From NCBI GenBank assembly GCA_964654125.1, contig CAZZGG010000015.1, forward strand, positions 1-38,855: a DNA stretch of 38,855 nucleotides. The letters are read 5' to 3'. Of the stretch, positions 23,618-33,055 are shown piece by piece (the stretch's first letter is position 1; every line of letters starts with the position of its first letter). Source of the stretch: JAAYBY01 sp964654125. Its GTDB lineage: Bacteria > Bacillota > Clostridia > Saccharofermentanales > UBA5734. The notes beneath the pieces are model-generated. The model had not been told where the DNA came from, did no database searches, and worked only from the letters and a program-made list of their open reading frames with translations. Made by a program: the position numbers and the translations under genes.

Positions 23618-24877
23618 TTACATCCTCCTTTGGGCCAGCAGTTCTTCAATTTCATCAGCTTCACGCGGGATCGCCTGAGACAGGTTGACACAGCCAGTTT
23701 CTGTGACCAGCACATCGTCTTCCAGCCGCATGCCAATATTAAGTTCAGGCAAATAAAGACCAGGCTCCACTGTCAATACCATACCGGGAGCCAGCTTGGC
23801 ATTGCGGTCAGACAGATCATGGACATCAAGGCCCAGATGATGCGAAACACTGTGCCAGAAATAGTCAGTAACGTCTGCTTCTTTTTCCAGCAGGCCGGCC
23901 TTGATCAGGCCTGCAGCCGCAGTTTGGCGACAAGCGCTGTTGATATCAGCCAGACTGGCACCAGGCTTGATAGTGGCAAAGGCTGTTTCCTGGCACTGGC
24001 GCACCAGCTGATAGATCATTTTCTGCTGCGGGCTGAAGCGGCCGCTGGCCGGGAAAACCCGGGAAATATCGGCACAGAGGCCGTCCACAATGGCACCAAG
24101 ATCAATCTGGACCAGCTCACCGGCCTGGATCTGGTCATAGGGGGTCATATAGTGCAGGCAGAAGATATTCTTGCCACTGGCAACAATTGTGGGAAAGGCC
24201 GGGCTAAGGCAGCCTTTTTCGGCCAAAGCTCCAGCAAAAGCAGCCCAGAGCTGGTATTCCATCAGGCCGGGTTCAAGCCGGTCCAGCATGGCCCTGATCC
24301 CCTGGCCGGTCAGCTCAATCGCTGCCTGCATGCGCTCTAGTTCATAATCCTGCTTGATCATGCGCAGGCTGGTTAAAAGCGGAGCCAGGTCCTGGCAGTC
24401 GGCCAGCTGGTCCGGCAGCAGCTGGGTCAACTGGGCCTTGAGTTGCTCACTAGAGGCATCTGTGCGGGCCAGGTCCAAAAAGACCCGAGCCGGGGCAGGC
24501 AGGGCTGCTATAAAATCACTAAACTCGTCCTTTAGTCTGACATCTGCCAGGCCGGAGACGGCCCGAGCTTCTGTCAGGTCCGCCCGATGGCCCTGCCAGC
24601 GCTCATACATAGGATCCTGCTGGTCGATAAATAAAACCTGTTGTTTTTGACCATTATGAGCAAAGAGCAGGAGTATGCACTCTTCCTGTTCCAGGCCGGC
24701 TAAATAAAAATAGTTGCGGTCAGCCCAGAAGGGATAGTTTTCATCAGCAGTCCGGTGCGGTGCCTGGCCTGAATTTACAAGAACCAGATAATCCTGACCC
24801 AGTCCAAGCTCCAGTCTGGCCCGATTGCTACTAAAATAAGCGGCTGCTGCTGCGATCTTGTTACTTACCCTGGCCAT
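23618..24877 (-). CDS. pepP: Xaa-Pro aminopeptidase (aminopeptidase P, M24B)
   Basis: The protein has 419 aa and cleaves N-terminal residues next to proline, probably in the cytoplasm since there is no signal peptide. The N-terminal creatinase-like domain (YFYLAGLEQEECILLL) is followed by the pita-bread metal site: Asp in VQIDLGAI, Asp in CADISRVFP, His in SVSHHLGLDVHD, Glu in VLTVEPGLY and Glu in MRLEDDVLVT, so all five metal ligands are present. AGGGAGA precedes the ATG at 24877. The gene follows accDA on the same strand after 71 nt and could be reached by read-through. Confidence 0.93.
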   Translation of the reverse strand: MARVSNKIAAAAAYFSSNRARLELGLGQDYLVLVNSGQAPHRTADENYPFWADRNYFYLAGLEQEECILLLFAHNGQKQQVLFIDQQDPMYERWQGHRADLTEARAVSGLADVRLKDEFSDFIAALPAPARVFLDLARTDASSEQLKAQLTQLLPDQLADCQDLAPLLTSLRMIKQDYELERMQAAIELTGQGIRAMLDRLEPGLMEYQLWAAFAGALAEKGCLSPAFPTIVASGKNIFCLHYMTPYDQIQAGELVQIDLGAIVDGLCADISRVFPASGRFSPQQKMIYQLVRQCQETAFATIKPGASLADINSACRQTAAAGLIKAGLLEKEADVTDYFWHSVSHHLGLDVHDLSDRNAKLAPGMVLTVEPGLYLPELNIGMRLEDDVLVTETGCVNLSQAIPREADEIEELLAQRRM

Positions 24878-24948
24878 AATAATCTCCCTGACTGTGCTTT
24901 CGTATTTACCTTCCAGTCTACAGGTTGGTCAGACTGCTGGCAAGCATC

Positions 24949-26691
24949 TCACTCAGAAAAAGCACCCACCTGGCGGTAGCGCTCATAACGTTTTTCTAGC
25001 AGCTGGTCCCCCGCCTGGCTAGTCAGTTCTGCCAAAGCCGCAGCCAGATACTGCCTGATGGCGGCAGCAGTGGCAGCCGGATCCGACTGGGCACCAGCAG
25101 CCGGTTCAGGGATTATCTCATCACAGATACCCATGGCCTGGACATCCTTGGCTGTAATCTGCAAGATATCAGCTGCCTCTTTTTCACGCTCTGGATCTTT
25201 CCAGAGCAAAGAGGCAAAGCCGCGCGGCGAAATAACCGAATAGACAGCGTTTTCCAGCATGGCCAATTTATCACAGATCCCAATGGCGAGTGCACCGCCG
25301 CTGCCGCCCTCACCTGTGACTAAACCGATCAGGGGAGTTTTCAAAGCAAACATCAACCTGATATTTTGTGCGATCGCCTCGCCCTGACCGCGTTCTTCCG
25401 CTCCAATCCCGCAAAAAGCACCCGCTGTATCGATCAGGCAAATAACCGGCCGGCCAAACTTTTCGGCTTGCTGCATCAGGCGCAGGGCTTTGCGGTAACC
25501 TTCCGGATGGGCCATACCAAAGTTATTACGCACATTTTCCAGGATGCTCCTGCCCTTGTTGTGACCGACTATCGTCACCGGTTGGCCATTGAAACGGCCC
25601 AGACCGCACCAGAGAGCAGCATCATCTGCAAAGGCCCGGTCACCATGCAACTCGACTAGATCAGTGAACAATAAAGGTAGATAATCTGCCAGCACCGGCC
25701 GCTGGGGATGGCGGGTCAGTTCCAGGCACTGGGAGCCTGACCGGACCGGCCGGACTGGCCCCGGTATAAGATCCACAACCGGCTGGCTCTTAGCGGGCGG
25801 GCTATTTTTATGCAGGCTTAAAAGCAGGGCCAACCTGGCCTTTAGTTGGGAGCGGGGCACGATCATGTCCAAAAAGCCATGTTCTTTTAAGAACTCTGCC
25901 CTCTGGAAGCCGGCTGGCAATTCCTGGGCTATGGTTCCTTCGATAACCCGTCGCCCGGCAAAACCGATCAGGGTGCCGGGTTCTGAAATAATAATATCCG
26001 CCAGACTGGCAAAACTGGCCGTGACACCACCTGTGGTCGGATCTGTCAGGACTGAGATATAAAGCAGGCCCTTATCTTGAAAGTTGTTGACAGCAGCTGC
26101 GGTCTTGGCCATCTGCATCAGAGAGATGATGCCTTCTTGCATGCGGGCGCCACCCGATGCGGCAAAAAGGATCACAGGCAGCTTCTCCCGGCCGGCCCTT
26201 TCAAAAAGGCGGCAGATCTTTTCGCCAACCACCGATCCCATTGAGCCCATCATAAAGCGGCTGTCCATCACAGCAAGCGCACAGGCCTGCCCGTCTAGCC
26301 GGGCCGCACCCGTGATGACAGCTTCCTTAAGTCCTGTTTTTTCCTGTAACTGGTTGACCTTTTCTGCATAACCGGGGAAGTCCAGCGGATTAAGGCTGGT
26401 CAGATCTGCGTCCCATTCTGTAAAGCTGCCGGCATCGCAGCTTAAGGCCAGGCGCTGACGGCTGTCTATCCGGTAATGGTGGCCGCAGGCCTTGCAGACC
26501 TGGCCGGCCAAGTCAAATTCTTCGCTGAAAATAACCGCGCCGCAACTGCTGCATTTGACCCACATATCCAGTGGAAGCGGACGCTGGTAAGTGTAAGCTT
26601 TTTCTTTTTTTATTTGGGGCTGGCTGGTCTGGCGTAACTGGCGATCAGCAGCCAGGCGCTGCCGCATCTGACCTAGTGATTCTAAAAGCAT
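24949..26691 (-). CDS. accDA: Fused acetyl-CoA carboxylase carboxyltransferase (AccD-AccA)
   Basis: The protein has 580 aa and joins both carboxyltransferase subunits, normally separate. Residues 1-285 are AccD: a zinc ribbon with Cys47, 50, 66 and 69, then the crotonase-like core with FAASGGARMQEGIISLMQMA. Residues about 300-580 are AccA: RHPQRPVLADYLPLLFTDL, ELHGDRAF, AFCGIGAEERGQGEAIAQNI and GEGGSGGALAIG. AccA usually starts with a longer helical segment, which is short here. The start at 26691 is set by a perfect AAGGAGG, and the gene begins 1 nt after accC. The enzyme moves CO2 from carboxybiotin on AccB to acetyl-CoA to make malonyl-CoA. Confidence 0.93.
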   Translation of the reverse strand: MLLESLGQMRQRLAADRQLRQTSQPQIKKEKAYTYQRPLPLDMWVKCSSCGAVIFSEEFDLAGQVCKACGHHYRIDSRQRLALSCDAGSFTEWDADLTSLNPLDFPGYAEKVNQLQEKTGLKEAVITGAARLDGQACALAVMDSRFMMGSMGSVVGEKICRLFERAGREKLPVILFAASGGARMQEGIISLMQMAKTAAAVNNFQDKGLLYISVLTDPTTGGVTASFASLADIIISEPGTLIGFAGRRVIEGTIAQELPAGFQRAEFLKEHGFLDMIVPRSQLKARLALLLSLHKNSPPAKSQPVVDLIPGPVRPVRSGSQCLELTRHPQRPVLADYLPLLFTDLVELHGDRAFADDAALWCGLGRFNGQPVTIVGHNKGRSILENVRNNFGMAHPEGYRKALRLMQQAEKFGRPVICLIDTAGAFCGIGAEERGQGEAIAQNIRLMFALKTPLIGLVTGEGGSGGALAIGICDKLAMLENAVYSVISPRGFASLLWKDPEREKEAADILQITAKDVQAMGICDEIIPEPAAGAQSDPAATAAAIRQYLAAALAELTSQAGDQLLEKRYERYRQVGAFSE

Positions 26692-26692
26692 G

Positions 26693-28072
26693 TCAGGCCT
26701 CCTTGGTGGCCGGGCTGATCTGGCCCAGCAAAGCATCGTTGTGACGGCTGAGAAAGGTAATGTCATAGTCACCGCGTAAGAATTCTTCCTGGCGCAAAAT
26801 AGCCAGATGATATTCGATATTGGTTTTAACTCCGGAGATCATAAACTCCATCAAAGCCCGGCGCATCCTGTTTAAGGCAGCTGGCCGGTCCGGGGCATGG
26901 ACAATCAATTTAGCCAGCAGCGAATCATAATCAGGCGGCACCACCGCGCCCTGATAAAGGGCACTGTCCAACCTGATCCCGGCTCCACCCGGCTGATGCA
27001 GCTCTGTGATCACACCGGGACTGGGCCGGAAGTCATTGTGCGGGTCTTCCGCATTGATACGGCATTCCAGGGCATGGCCAAAAAAGCGCACATCTTCCTG
27101 TTTCAGCTCCAGCTCTTCTCCCGCAGCCAGCCGGATCTGTTCCTGGATCAGGTTAAGGCCGCTCACCGCTTCTGTGACCGGATGCTCAACCTGCAGCCGG
27201 CTGTTCATTTCCATAAAATAAAAGTCACCTTGGCTGTCAACCAGGAATTCAACTGTGCCCACACCCTGGTAATTGACAAAATGAGCCAGATTAACAGCAG
27301 CCTGGCCCATCCGCTCCCGCAGGGTACCGTCGACAAAAGGTGAAAAGGCCTCCTCCAGGATTTTTTGGTTGCGCCTTTGTAAAGAACAATCCCTTTCGCC
27401 CAGGTGAATCACATGGCCCTTTTGATCAGCCAGGATCTGGATTTCAATGTGGCGGGGCTGCTCGAGTAGTTTTTCCAGATAGACTGCGTCATTGGCAAAG
27501 CCGGCCAGGGCCTCTGCCCGGGCAGCCTGCCAGGCGGCTGGCAGGGCAGCCGGATTATCGGCCCGGCGCATGCCACGGCCACCGCCTCCGGCTGTTGCTT
27601 TAATGAGGACAGGATAGCCCAGTTCCTCACCTGCCTGCAGGGCTGCGGGCAGATCCAGAACCAGTCCCTGGCTGCCGGCTATAACCGGCAGACCAGCCGC
27701 TTGGGCTGTCTTTCTGGCTGTGGCTTTATCGCCTAAAAGGTCGATCACCTCAGGTTGGGGCCCAATGAAACTGATGCCGCATTTGGCGCACATGCGGGCA
27801 AAGGCGGCATTTTCTGACAAAAAGCCAAAACCGGGATGGATGGCCTGGGCACCGCTTAAAAGGCAGGCTGTCAGAATAGCTTGAGGATTCAAATAACTGT
27901 CAGCAGCCCGGGCCGGTCCTATGCAGATGCTCTCATCGGCCAGCTGGGTATGCAGGGCTGTTTTATCTGCTTCAGAATAAACAGCCACCGACCTGATGTT
28001 GAGGTCGCGGCAGGCCCTGATTATGGTCACGGCTATTTCACCGCGATTGGCGATTAAAATCGAATCAAACAT
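26693..28072 (-). CDS. accC: Biotin carboxylase AccC
   Basis: The protein has 459 aa and carboxylates the biotin of AccB using ATP and bicarbonate. Features include the N-terminal ILIANRGEIAVTIIRAC, the ATP-grasp glycine-rich loop TAGGGGRGMRRA, HIEIQILADQKGHVIHLGER with SLQRRNQKILEE, and MNSRLQVEHPVTEAVSG with the catalytic Glu/Arg/Asn. Two ATGs (28075, 28072) overlap the fabZ stop; I chose 28072 because GGAG is then 7 nt away. It is translationally coupled to fabZ and accDA. Confidence 0.96.
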   Translation of the reverse strand: MFDSILIANRGEIAVTIIRACRDLNIRSVAVYSEADKTALHTQLADESICIGPARAADSYLNPQAILTACLLSGAQAIHPGFGFLSENAAFARMCAKCGISFIGPQPEVIDLLGDKATARKTAQAAGLPVIAGSQGLVLDLPAALQAGEELGYPVLIKATAGGGGRGMRRADNPAALPAAWQAARAEALAGFANDAVYLEKLLEQPRHIEIQILADQKGHVIHLGERDCSLQRRNQKILEEAFSPFVDGTLRERMGQAAVNLAHFVNYQGVGTVEFLVDSQGDFYFMEMNSRLQVEHPVTEAVSGLNLIQEQIRLAAGEELELKQEDVRFFGHALECRINAEDPHNDFRPSPGVITELHQPGGAGIRLDSALYQGAVVPPDYDSLLAKLIVHAPDRPAALNRMRRALMEFMISGVKTNIEYHLAILRQEEFLRGDYDITFLSRHNDALLGQISPATKEA

Positions 28073-28500
28073 CATTCATCTCCGATAGCGAAGATCAGGT
28101 CGGCAGAAGCGGCCAGCTCACCATCAACAAGGGCCCGGCCTGTGGCAAAACCCACTGAACCGCGCAGTTTTTCCAGCACCACTTCCAGGCGCAGGAGATC
28201 GCCCGGCCTGACCTTGCGCTTAAAGCGCACCTTATCAATTCCCGCAAAAAAAGCCAGCCGACCCTGAAATTCGGGCCGCCCCAGAACACAGACAGCTCCG
28301 GCCTGGGCCATGGCCTCTATAATCAAAACACCAGGCATGACCGGGAAATCCGGAAAGTGGCCCTGCAGATACTCTGCATCCGCACTGACATGTTTGATGG
28401 CCACCACTCTTGCCTGGTCCAGCTCAAGCACTTCATCGATCAGTAAGAATGGTTCGCGATGGGGGATAATATTTTTTATCTCAGCCTGCTTCAATATCAT
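28072..28500 (-). CDS. fabZ: 3-hydroxyacyl-ACP dehydratase FabZ
   Basis: The protein has 142 aa, a single hotdog fold that dehydrates 3-hydroxyacyl-ACP to trans-2-enoyl-ACP. The catalytic His and Glu are seen in LQGHFPDFPVMPGVLIIEAM. IIPHREPFLLIDEV near the N-terminus is typical. AAAGGAGA inside the end of accB precedes the ATG at 28500, so the two genes overlap by 20 nt. Only one dehydratase is visible, and no FabA/FabN-like gene is present. Confidence 0.95.
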   Translation of the reverse strand: MILKQAEIKNIIPHREPFLLIDEVLELDQARVVAIKHVSADAEYLQGHFPDFPVMPGVLIIEAMAQAGAVCVLGRPEFQGRLAFFAGIDKVRFKRKVRPGDLLRLEVVLEKLRGSVGFATGRALVDGELAASADLIFAIGDE

Positions 28501-28924
28501 TGTCGTCTCCTTTTATGCTGATCAAGGGCTGACCATATTCAACCCGCTGACCGTCCTGGACAAAAATCTGCTTAATCTCACCTTTGATGCTGGAGCTGAC
28601 TTCGTTCATCAGCTTCATAGCTTCAATGATGCAGACCGTGTCACCTGGCAAAATCTTACTGCCCGGCTGGACAAATGGTTCACTGCCGGGAGCTGGTGCA
28701 GCATAAAATACCCCGACCACCGGCGACTTGATGATATGGTCCCCTGGCGCAGGATCAGCTAGATTACTTGTTGCTGCAGGGGACTGGGGCAAAACGGAGT
28801 CCTGCAGCTGATTGGCCTCAGCCTTTTCCAGGCGCAGGCGCTGATTATCTGCTTCGTATTCCAATACCTTAATGCCGCTAATCTGCATCTGGCGCATCAG
28901 TTCCAGCATGTCACTTGTTTGCAT
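28481..28924 (-). CDS. accB: Biotin carboxyl carrier protein AccB
   Basis: The protein has 147 aa: an N-terminal helix (SDMLELMRQMQISGIKVLEY), a Pro/Ala-rich linker, and a C-terminal biotinyl domain. The biotinylated Lys is in IIEAMKLMNEV, and the domain starts at KSPVVGVFYAAPAPGSEPFV. I chose ATG 28924 over 28930 because AAGGTGG is 7 nt from the former and 1 nt from the latter. Its start lies within the end of fabF and its end within fabZ. Confidence 0.95.
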   Translation of the reverse strand: MQTSDMLELMRQMQISGIKVLEYEADNQRLRLEKAEANQLQDSVLPQSPAATSNLADPAPGDHIIKSPVVGVFYAAPAPGSEPFVQPGSKILPGDTVCIIEAMKLMNEVSSSIKGEIKQIFVQDGQRVEYGQPLISIKGDDNDIEAG

Positions 28925-30194
28925 TTTCATTCCACCTTAAGAGGCATAAACTGCCGTTATGACCGCCAAAGCCCAGTGAATTGGTCAGGGCTGCCTGCAG
29001 CGGCAGGCGGACTGCTTGGTGCGGTGTGTAGTCAAGATCACAATCAGGGTCGGGCTGGTCAAGCCCAATCGTGGGCGGTACCTGGCCGCTTTGCAGGGCC
29101 AGGGCTGTAGCCACCGCTTCAACTGCACCGGCTGCTCCCAGCAGATGCCCTGTCATAGATTTCGTGGAGCTGATCTTGACGGCTTTAGCTTTTTCGCCCA
29201 AAAGCTCTTTAATCGCCAAAGTCTCATATTTGTCATTAAGCGGGGTGCCGGTGCCATGGGCATTGATGTAATCAATCTCCTGGGGCACTAGCCCAGCTTC
29301 AAAAACTGCCTGGCGCATGGCCATGGCAGCACCCTGGCCACTGGGATCAGGGCTGGTGATGTGGAAGGCATCTGCTGTGGTGCCATAGCCGGCTAATTCG
29401 CAGATGATACTGGCACCACGCCTGCTAGCATGTTCGAGGCTTTCCAGGACCAGTATCCCGGCTCCTTCGGCGATGACAAAACCTTCCCGACGCTTGTCAA
29501 AGGGCAAAGATGCCTGAGCCGGGTCGGCAGCCCGGCTGAGTGCCTTCATATTGGCAAAACCAGCCAGGCTGATCGGGGTGATCGGGGCTTCTGCACCACC
29601 AGCTAGACAAATGTCGAGCAAACCATACTTGATGGCTCGGAAGGCCTCACCCAGGGCATGGGTTCCGGAGGCGCAGGCAGTAGTGACACAGTGGTTGCTG
29701 CCCTTGAGTCCATAGATCATGGAGACCTGGGCGGCTGCCATATTGGCGATCATCATGGGTATGAAGAAGGGAGAGATCCGTTCAGGACCACCGCCCAAAT
29801 AAAGCTTATTATATTCAGCAGCCATGGTCTCTATGCCGCCAACCCCACTGCCAATGATGACTCCACTGGCATAAGGATCTAGTTTACTAAAATCCAGCCC
29901 GCTTTGCGCCACAGCTTCAGCTGCTGCCGCCACCGCAAAATGGCAGTTGCGATCCAACCGGCGCGCCTCTTTTTTTTCCAAATGGTCCAAGGGATCAAAG
30001 TCCTTGTGCTGGGCTGCCAGATTAATCTTGGTGCCGGCTGCCAGTTCCTCATCAAGCTTGCTGATTCCCAGCTGCCCTGCCAGCAGGTTTTGCCAGAAGG
30101 TCTGGCTATCCTGGCCCAGGGCACAGGTCACACCAGTGCCGGTTACTACAACCCGCCGGCCCGGCAAACTTTTTCTTTGGCCTGGCTTATTCAC
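28911..30194 (-). CDS. fabF: 3-oxoacyl-ACP synthase II FabF
   Basis: The protein has 427 aa and condenses malonyl-ACP with acyl-ACP during elongation. The Cys-His-His triad is complete: Cys in VTTACASGTHALGEA, His in NAHGTGTPLND and His in KSMTGHLLGAAGAVE. It starts with GTG at 30194, overlapping the fabG stop by 4 nt (GTGA), with AGGAGG 9 nt upstream. The thiolase fold is full length. It is the only elongating ketosynthase in the window. Confidence 0.96.
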   Translation of the reverse strand: MNKPGQRKSLPGRRVVVTGTGVTCALGQDSQTFWQNLLAGQLGISKLDEELAAGTKINLAAQHKDFDPLDHLEKKEARRLDRNCHFAVAAAAEAVAQSGLDFSKLDPYASGVIIGSGVGGIETMAAEYNKLYLGGGPERISPFFIPMMIANMAAAQVSMIYGLKGSNHCVTTACASGTHALGEAFRAIKYGLLDICLAGGAEAPITPISLAGFANMKALSRAADPAQASLPFDKRREGFVIAEGAGILVLESLEHASRRGASIICELAGYGTTADAFHITSPDPSGQGAAMAMRQAVFEAGLVPQEIDYINAHGTGTPLNDKYETLAIKELLGEKAKAVKISSTKSMTGHLLGAAGAVEAVATALALQSGQVPPTIGLDQPDPDCDLDYTPHQAVRLPLQAALTNSLGFGGHNGSLCLLRWNENANK

Positions 30195-30916
30195 AAAACA
30201 AGTCCTCCTGATATCTCTATCACCTGGCCTGTTATGTAAGCTGCAGCCGGTGAGGCTAAAAAAGCAACCAGTTCAGCCACCTCTTCCGCCTGGCCGAACC
30301 TGCCCAGGCCGATGGCGCTTTTGGCCTGCTGTTTGATTTTTTCCGGTAAGGCGGCTGTCATGTCTGTTTCGATAAAACCAGGCGCCACAGCATTGACCGT
30401 GATCTGGCGTGAGCCGACTTCCTTGGCCAGGGACTTGGTCAGACCGATCAACCCGGCCTTGGCTGCGGAGTAGTTGACCTGGCCGGCATTACCGTAAAGG
30501 CCAGCCACCGATGACATATTGATGATGCGGCCCTGACGGGCCTTGAGCATGGCCGGCAGCACCTGGCGGCTCATGATAAAGCTGCCGGTCAAGTTGGTAG
30601 CCAGGACCTGGCTGAACTGGTCATAGCGCATGCGCAGGCAAAGACCATCCTGGTTACTGCCGGCATTGTTGACCAGGACACTGACCGGTCCCAGCTGCTC
30701 TGTGACACTGACCACCAGTTGGCGGCAGGCCTCTTCATCGGCAATATCAGCCTGGAAGCTTAAGGCTGCAGCATGCTGGCGGCAGGCGGCGACAACTTCA
30801 GCCGCTTTTTCTTCCTTCTGGCGGTAGACCACAGCCACCGCCAGGCCGGCCTGGGCCAGTTTCACAGCGATAGCGGCACCCAGGCCGCGCGAGGCACCTG
30901 TAACAAGAGCAGTCAT
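30191..30916 (-). CDS. fabG: 3-oxoacyl-ACP reductase FabG
   Basis: The protein has 241 aa and is an NADPH-dependent short-chain dehydrogenase. The cofactor motif TGASRGLG is at the N-terminus, NNAG follows, and the catalytic Ser-Tyr-Lys set is in INMSSVAGLYGNAGQVNYSA and AAKAG. The C-terminus GQVIEISGGLVL fits FabG. It overlaps fabK and fabF by 4 nt each (ATGA, GTGA), so translation is coupled. Confidence 0.95.
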   Translation of the reverse strand: MTALVTGASRGLGAAIAVKLAQAGLAVAVVYRQKEEKAAEVVAACRQHAAALSFQADIADEEACRQLVVSVTEQLGPVSVLVNNAGSNQDGLCLRMRYDQFSQVLATNLTGSFIMSRQVLPAMLKARQGRIINMSSVAGLYGNAGQVNYSAAKAGLIGLTKSLAKEVGSRQITVNAVAPGFIETDMTAALPEKIKQQAKSAIGLGRFGQAEEVAELVAFLASPAAAYITGQVIEISGGLVL

Positions 30917-31899
30917 ATGGTTTTTACTCCTTCTTTTTGTGTTTTTTGCAGGCCAGGTATGACAACAGGCAGATTGCTGCCCAGGAGCAGGGCTGCCTCA
31001 CTAAATAAAGAGTGGACGATTTGCTCAGCTGTCTGGCCCTGCCTGACCAGTCCGGCTGACTGGCCGGCCATAAAGGAACCTTCCTCAAGGTCACCTTGGC
31101 GGACCGCCTTTTGCAAAGAGCCCACCGTGACCGCTTCGATTTGCTCAAATGTGGCACCCTCCTTTTCCATCTCCAGCAAACGCCGGGCCAACTTATTTTT
31201 TAAGGCCCGCACCGGATGGCCGCCACTGCGGCCTGTCACCTGGGTATCAATATCACGGGCTTTCAGCACCAGCTGTTTATAATTTTCATGAATATTACAT
31301 TCGTGACTGACTAAAAACCTGGTCCCCAGCTGGACAGCACTGGCCCCCAGCATGAAAGCGGCCGCCACGCCCCTGCCGTCGGCAATCCCGCCAGCAGCTA
31401 TCACAGGAATACTGACAGCATCTGCCACCTGGGGCACCAGCACCATGGTGGTGGCCTCCCCGATATGCCCGCCGGCTTCTGTCCCTTCAGCTACAACTGC
31501 TGCTGCTCCCAGGTTTTCCATACGCCTGGCATAGGCGACTGAAGCCACTACAGGTATGACCTTGATGCCGGCTGCCAGCCACTGGGGCATGAACTTGCCT
31601 GGAGAGCCGGCACCTGTAGTAACAACCGGCACTTCTTCTTCAATGATAAGTTGGGCCAGCTCAGGAGCATGCGGGTTCATCAGCATGATGTTGACGCCAA
31701 AGGGCCGGTCAGTCCTGGCCCGGGTCAGGCGGATTTCCTGGCGTAGCAGTGCCGCATCCATGGAACCGGCCCCAACCAGGCCCAGGCCTCCGGCGTTTGA
31801 GACCGCGGCTGCCAGGCAGGCATCGGCCACCCAGGCCATGCCCCCCTGCAAGACTGGAAAGTCCAGTCCCAAAAGCTGGCAAAAATTATTATCTTGCAT
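30913..31899 (-). CDS. fabK: Enoyl-ACP reductase II FabK (FMN-dependent)
   Basis: The protein has 328 aa and catalyses the last reduction of each cycle with FMN, replacing FabI. The TIM-barrel nitronate-monooxygenase-like fold shows FPVLQGGMAWVADACLAAAV, EGTEAGGHIGE with the family His, PVIAAGGIADGRGVAAAFML and GASAVQLGTRFLVS. ATG 31899 is preceded by GGGAGG. It lies directly after fabH, where many Bacillota clusters also hold acpP; here only 17 nt separate the two. Confidence 0.94.
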   Translation of the reverse strand: MQDNNFCQLLGLDFPVLQGGMAWVADACLAAAVSNAGGLGLVGAGSMDAALLRQEIRLTRARTDRPFGVNIMLMNPHAPELAQLIIEEEVPVVTTGAGSPGKFMPQWLAAGIKVIPVVASVAYARRMENLGAAAVVAEGTEAGGHIGEATTMVLVPQVADAVSIPVIAAGGIADGRGVAAAFMLGASAVQLGTRFLVSHECNIHENYKQLVLKARDIDTQVTGRSGGHPVRALKNKLARRLLEMEKEGATFEQIEAVTVGSLQKAVRQGDLEEGSFMAGQSAGLVRQGQTAEQIVHSLFSEAALLLGSNLPVVIPGLQKTQKEGVKTI

Positions 31900-31916
31900 A
31901 GTCAAACCTCCCTAAG

Positions 31917-32921
31917 TTAGTAGACCAGGATGGCGGCACCATAAGTGAGTCCGGCCCCAAAGCCACAAACAGCCACTTTTTCGCCCCGCTGCAGCTGGCC
32001 GCTACGGACCAGTTCATCGAAGCAGATCGGGATACTGGCTGAGGATGTATTGCCAAAAACGGCCAGACGGGATACCACCTGCTCTGGATCGGCTCCCATG
32101 CGCCGCACAGCAGCGTCCACGATCCGGGAATTGGCCTGGTGGGGAATGATGTAGCGCAGCTGGTTTATATCAACAGACGCTTTTTGAGCAGCTTCCAGCA
32201 CTGAATCGGCCAGGACACGCACAGCAAATTTGAAGACCTCCTGGCCTTGCATTCTTAAGGTGTGGTCGGGATGGTCAGGAAAGCGGTCCGGCCAGTTGGC
32301 AGTTTGAGCCAGGAATGGATGGTCCACTTTGAGAGCCCGGCTGACCAGGACCTGGCCATTTTTACCCTCTGAACCCAGCTTGCTGGCCAAAAGGCAGCTT
32401 GTATCAGCGGCACCGGCCCGGCTCAGGACCATGGCACTGGCTCCGTCACCAAAAAGAACACAGGTGGAACGGTCGCTGTAATCGACCAGTTTACTGATAT
32501 TTTCACTGGCAACCAGCAAAATGTGCTTTATGGCTGGATCTGCCAAATAACGGTTAGCCAGATCCAGGCCAAAGACAAAGCTGCTGCAGGCAGCATTGAT
32601 ATCGTAACAAAAGGCATTATCAGCACCCAGTTCTGCCTGGACGATACAGGATGTGGCCGGTAAAAAATAATCCGGGGTGCAGGTTGAGACAATGATAATA
32701 TCCAGCTGATCAGCTGGAACAGCTGCTTCAGCCAGGGCTTTTTTGGCTGCCTCCACAGCCATGTACCAGGTTGACTCACCACTAGATAAATGCCTTTTGC
32801 TGATACCAGTGCGGCTGACGATCCATTCATCACTTGTGTCGACAATACCGGCCAGCATCTGGTTGGTAACAACCAGTTCCGGCAGATAACTGCCTGTGCC
32901 GCTTATTTTCATCTTGCTCAT
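31917..32921 (-). CDS. fabH: 3-oxoacyl-ACP synthase III FabH
   Basis: The protein has 334 aa and starts fatty acid synthesis by condensing acetyl- or branched acyl-CoA with malonyl-ACP. The triad is complete: Cys in DINAACSSFVFGL, His in IIPHQANSRI and Asn in VFGNTSSASIP. WIVSRTGISKRH near the N-terminus is family-typical. GGAGG precedes the ATG at 32921. It is the first gene of the minus-strand fab operon, facing fabD across a 134-nt region with a FabT-like palindrome. Confidence 0.96.
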   Translation of the reverse strand: MSKMKISGTGSYLPELVVTNQMLAGIVDTSDEWIVSRTGISKRHLSSGESTWYMAVEAAKKALAEAAVPADQLDIIIVSTCTPDYFLPATSCIVQAELGADNAFCYDINAACSSFVFGLDLANRYLADPAIKHILLVASENISKLVDYSDRSTCVLFGDGASAMVLSRAGAADTSCLLASKLGSEGKNGQVLVSRALKVDHPFLAQTANWPDRFPDHPDHTLRMQGQEVFKFAVRVLADSVLEAAQKASVDINQLRYIIPHQANSRIVDAAVRRMGADPEQVVSRLAVFGNTSSASIPICFDELVRSGQLQRGEKVAVCGFGAGLTYGAAILVY

Positions 32922-32980
32922 GTGCTTCCTCCGGCTTGTCTTGCTTTTTCTGGTTTGATAGGCTATCTTTGAATTATTGT

Positions 32981-33018
32981 TAGCTTATCAAATAGTTTGA
33001 CGATCAAAGAATAAGCTA
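32981..33018. promoter_or_regulatory. FabT-like operator between fabH and fabD
   Basis: TTTGACGATCAAA at 32996-33008 fits the TTTGA-N3-TCAAA core of FabT (MarR-family) sites. It sits inside a wider inverted repeat, TAGCTTAT (32981-32988) and ATAAGCTA (33011-33018), although the inner palindrome is off-centre. Placed between divergent fabH and fabD, it could control both. No regulator gene is next to it, and individual promoter boxes here are not clear. Confidence 0.5.
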
Positions 33019-33055
33019 TCTCAGCCCGGCTGTCAAGCCGGCCAAAAGGAGCACA

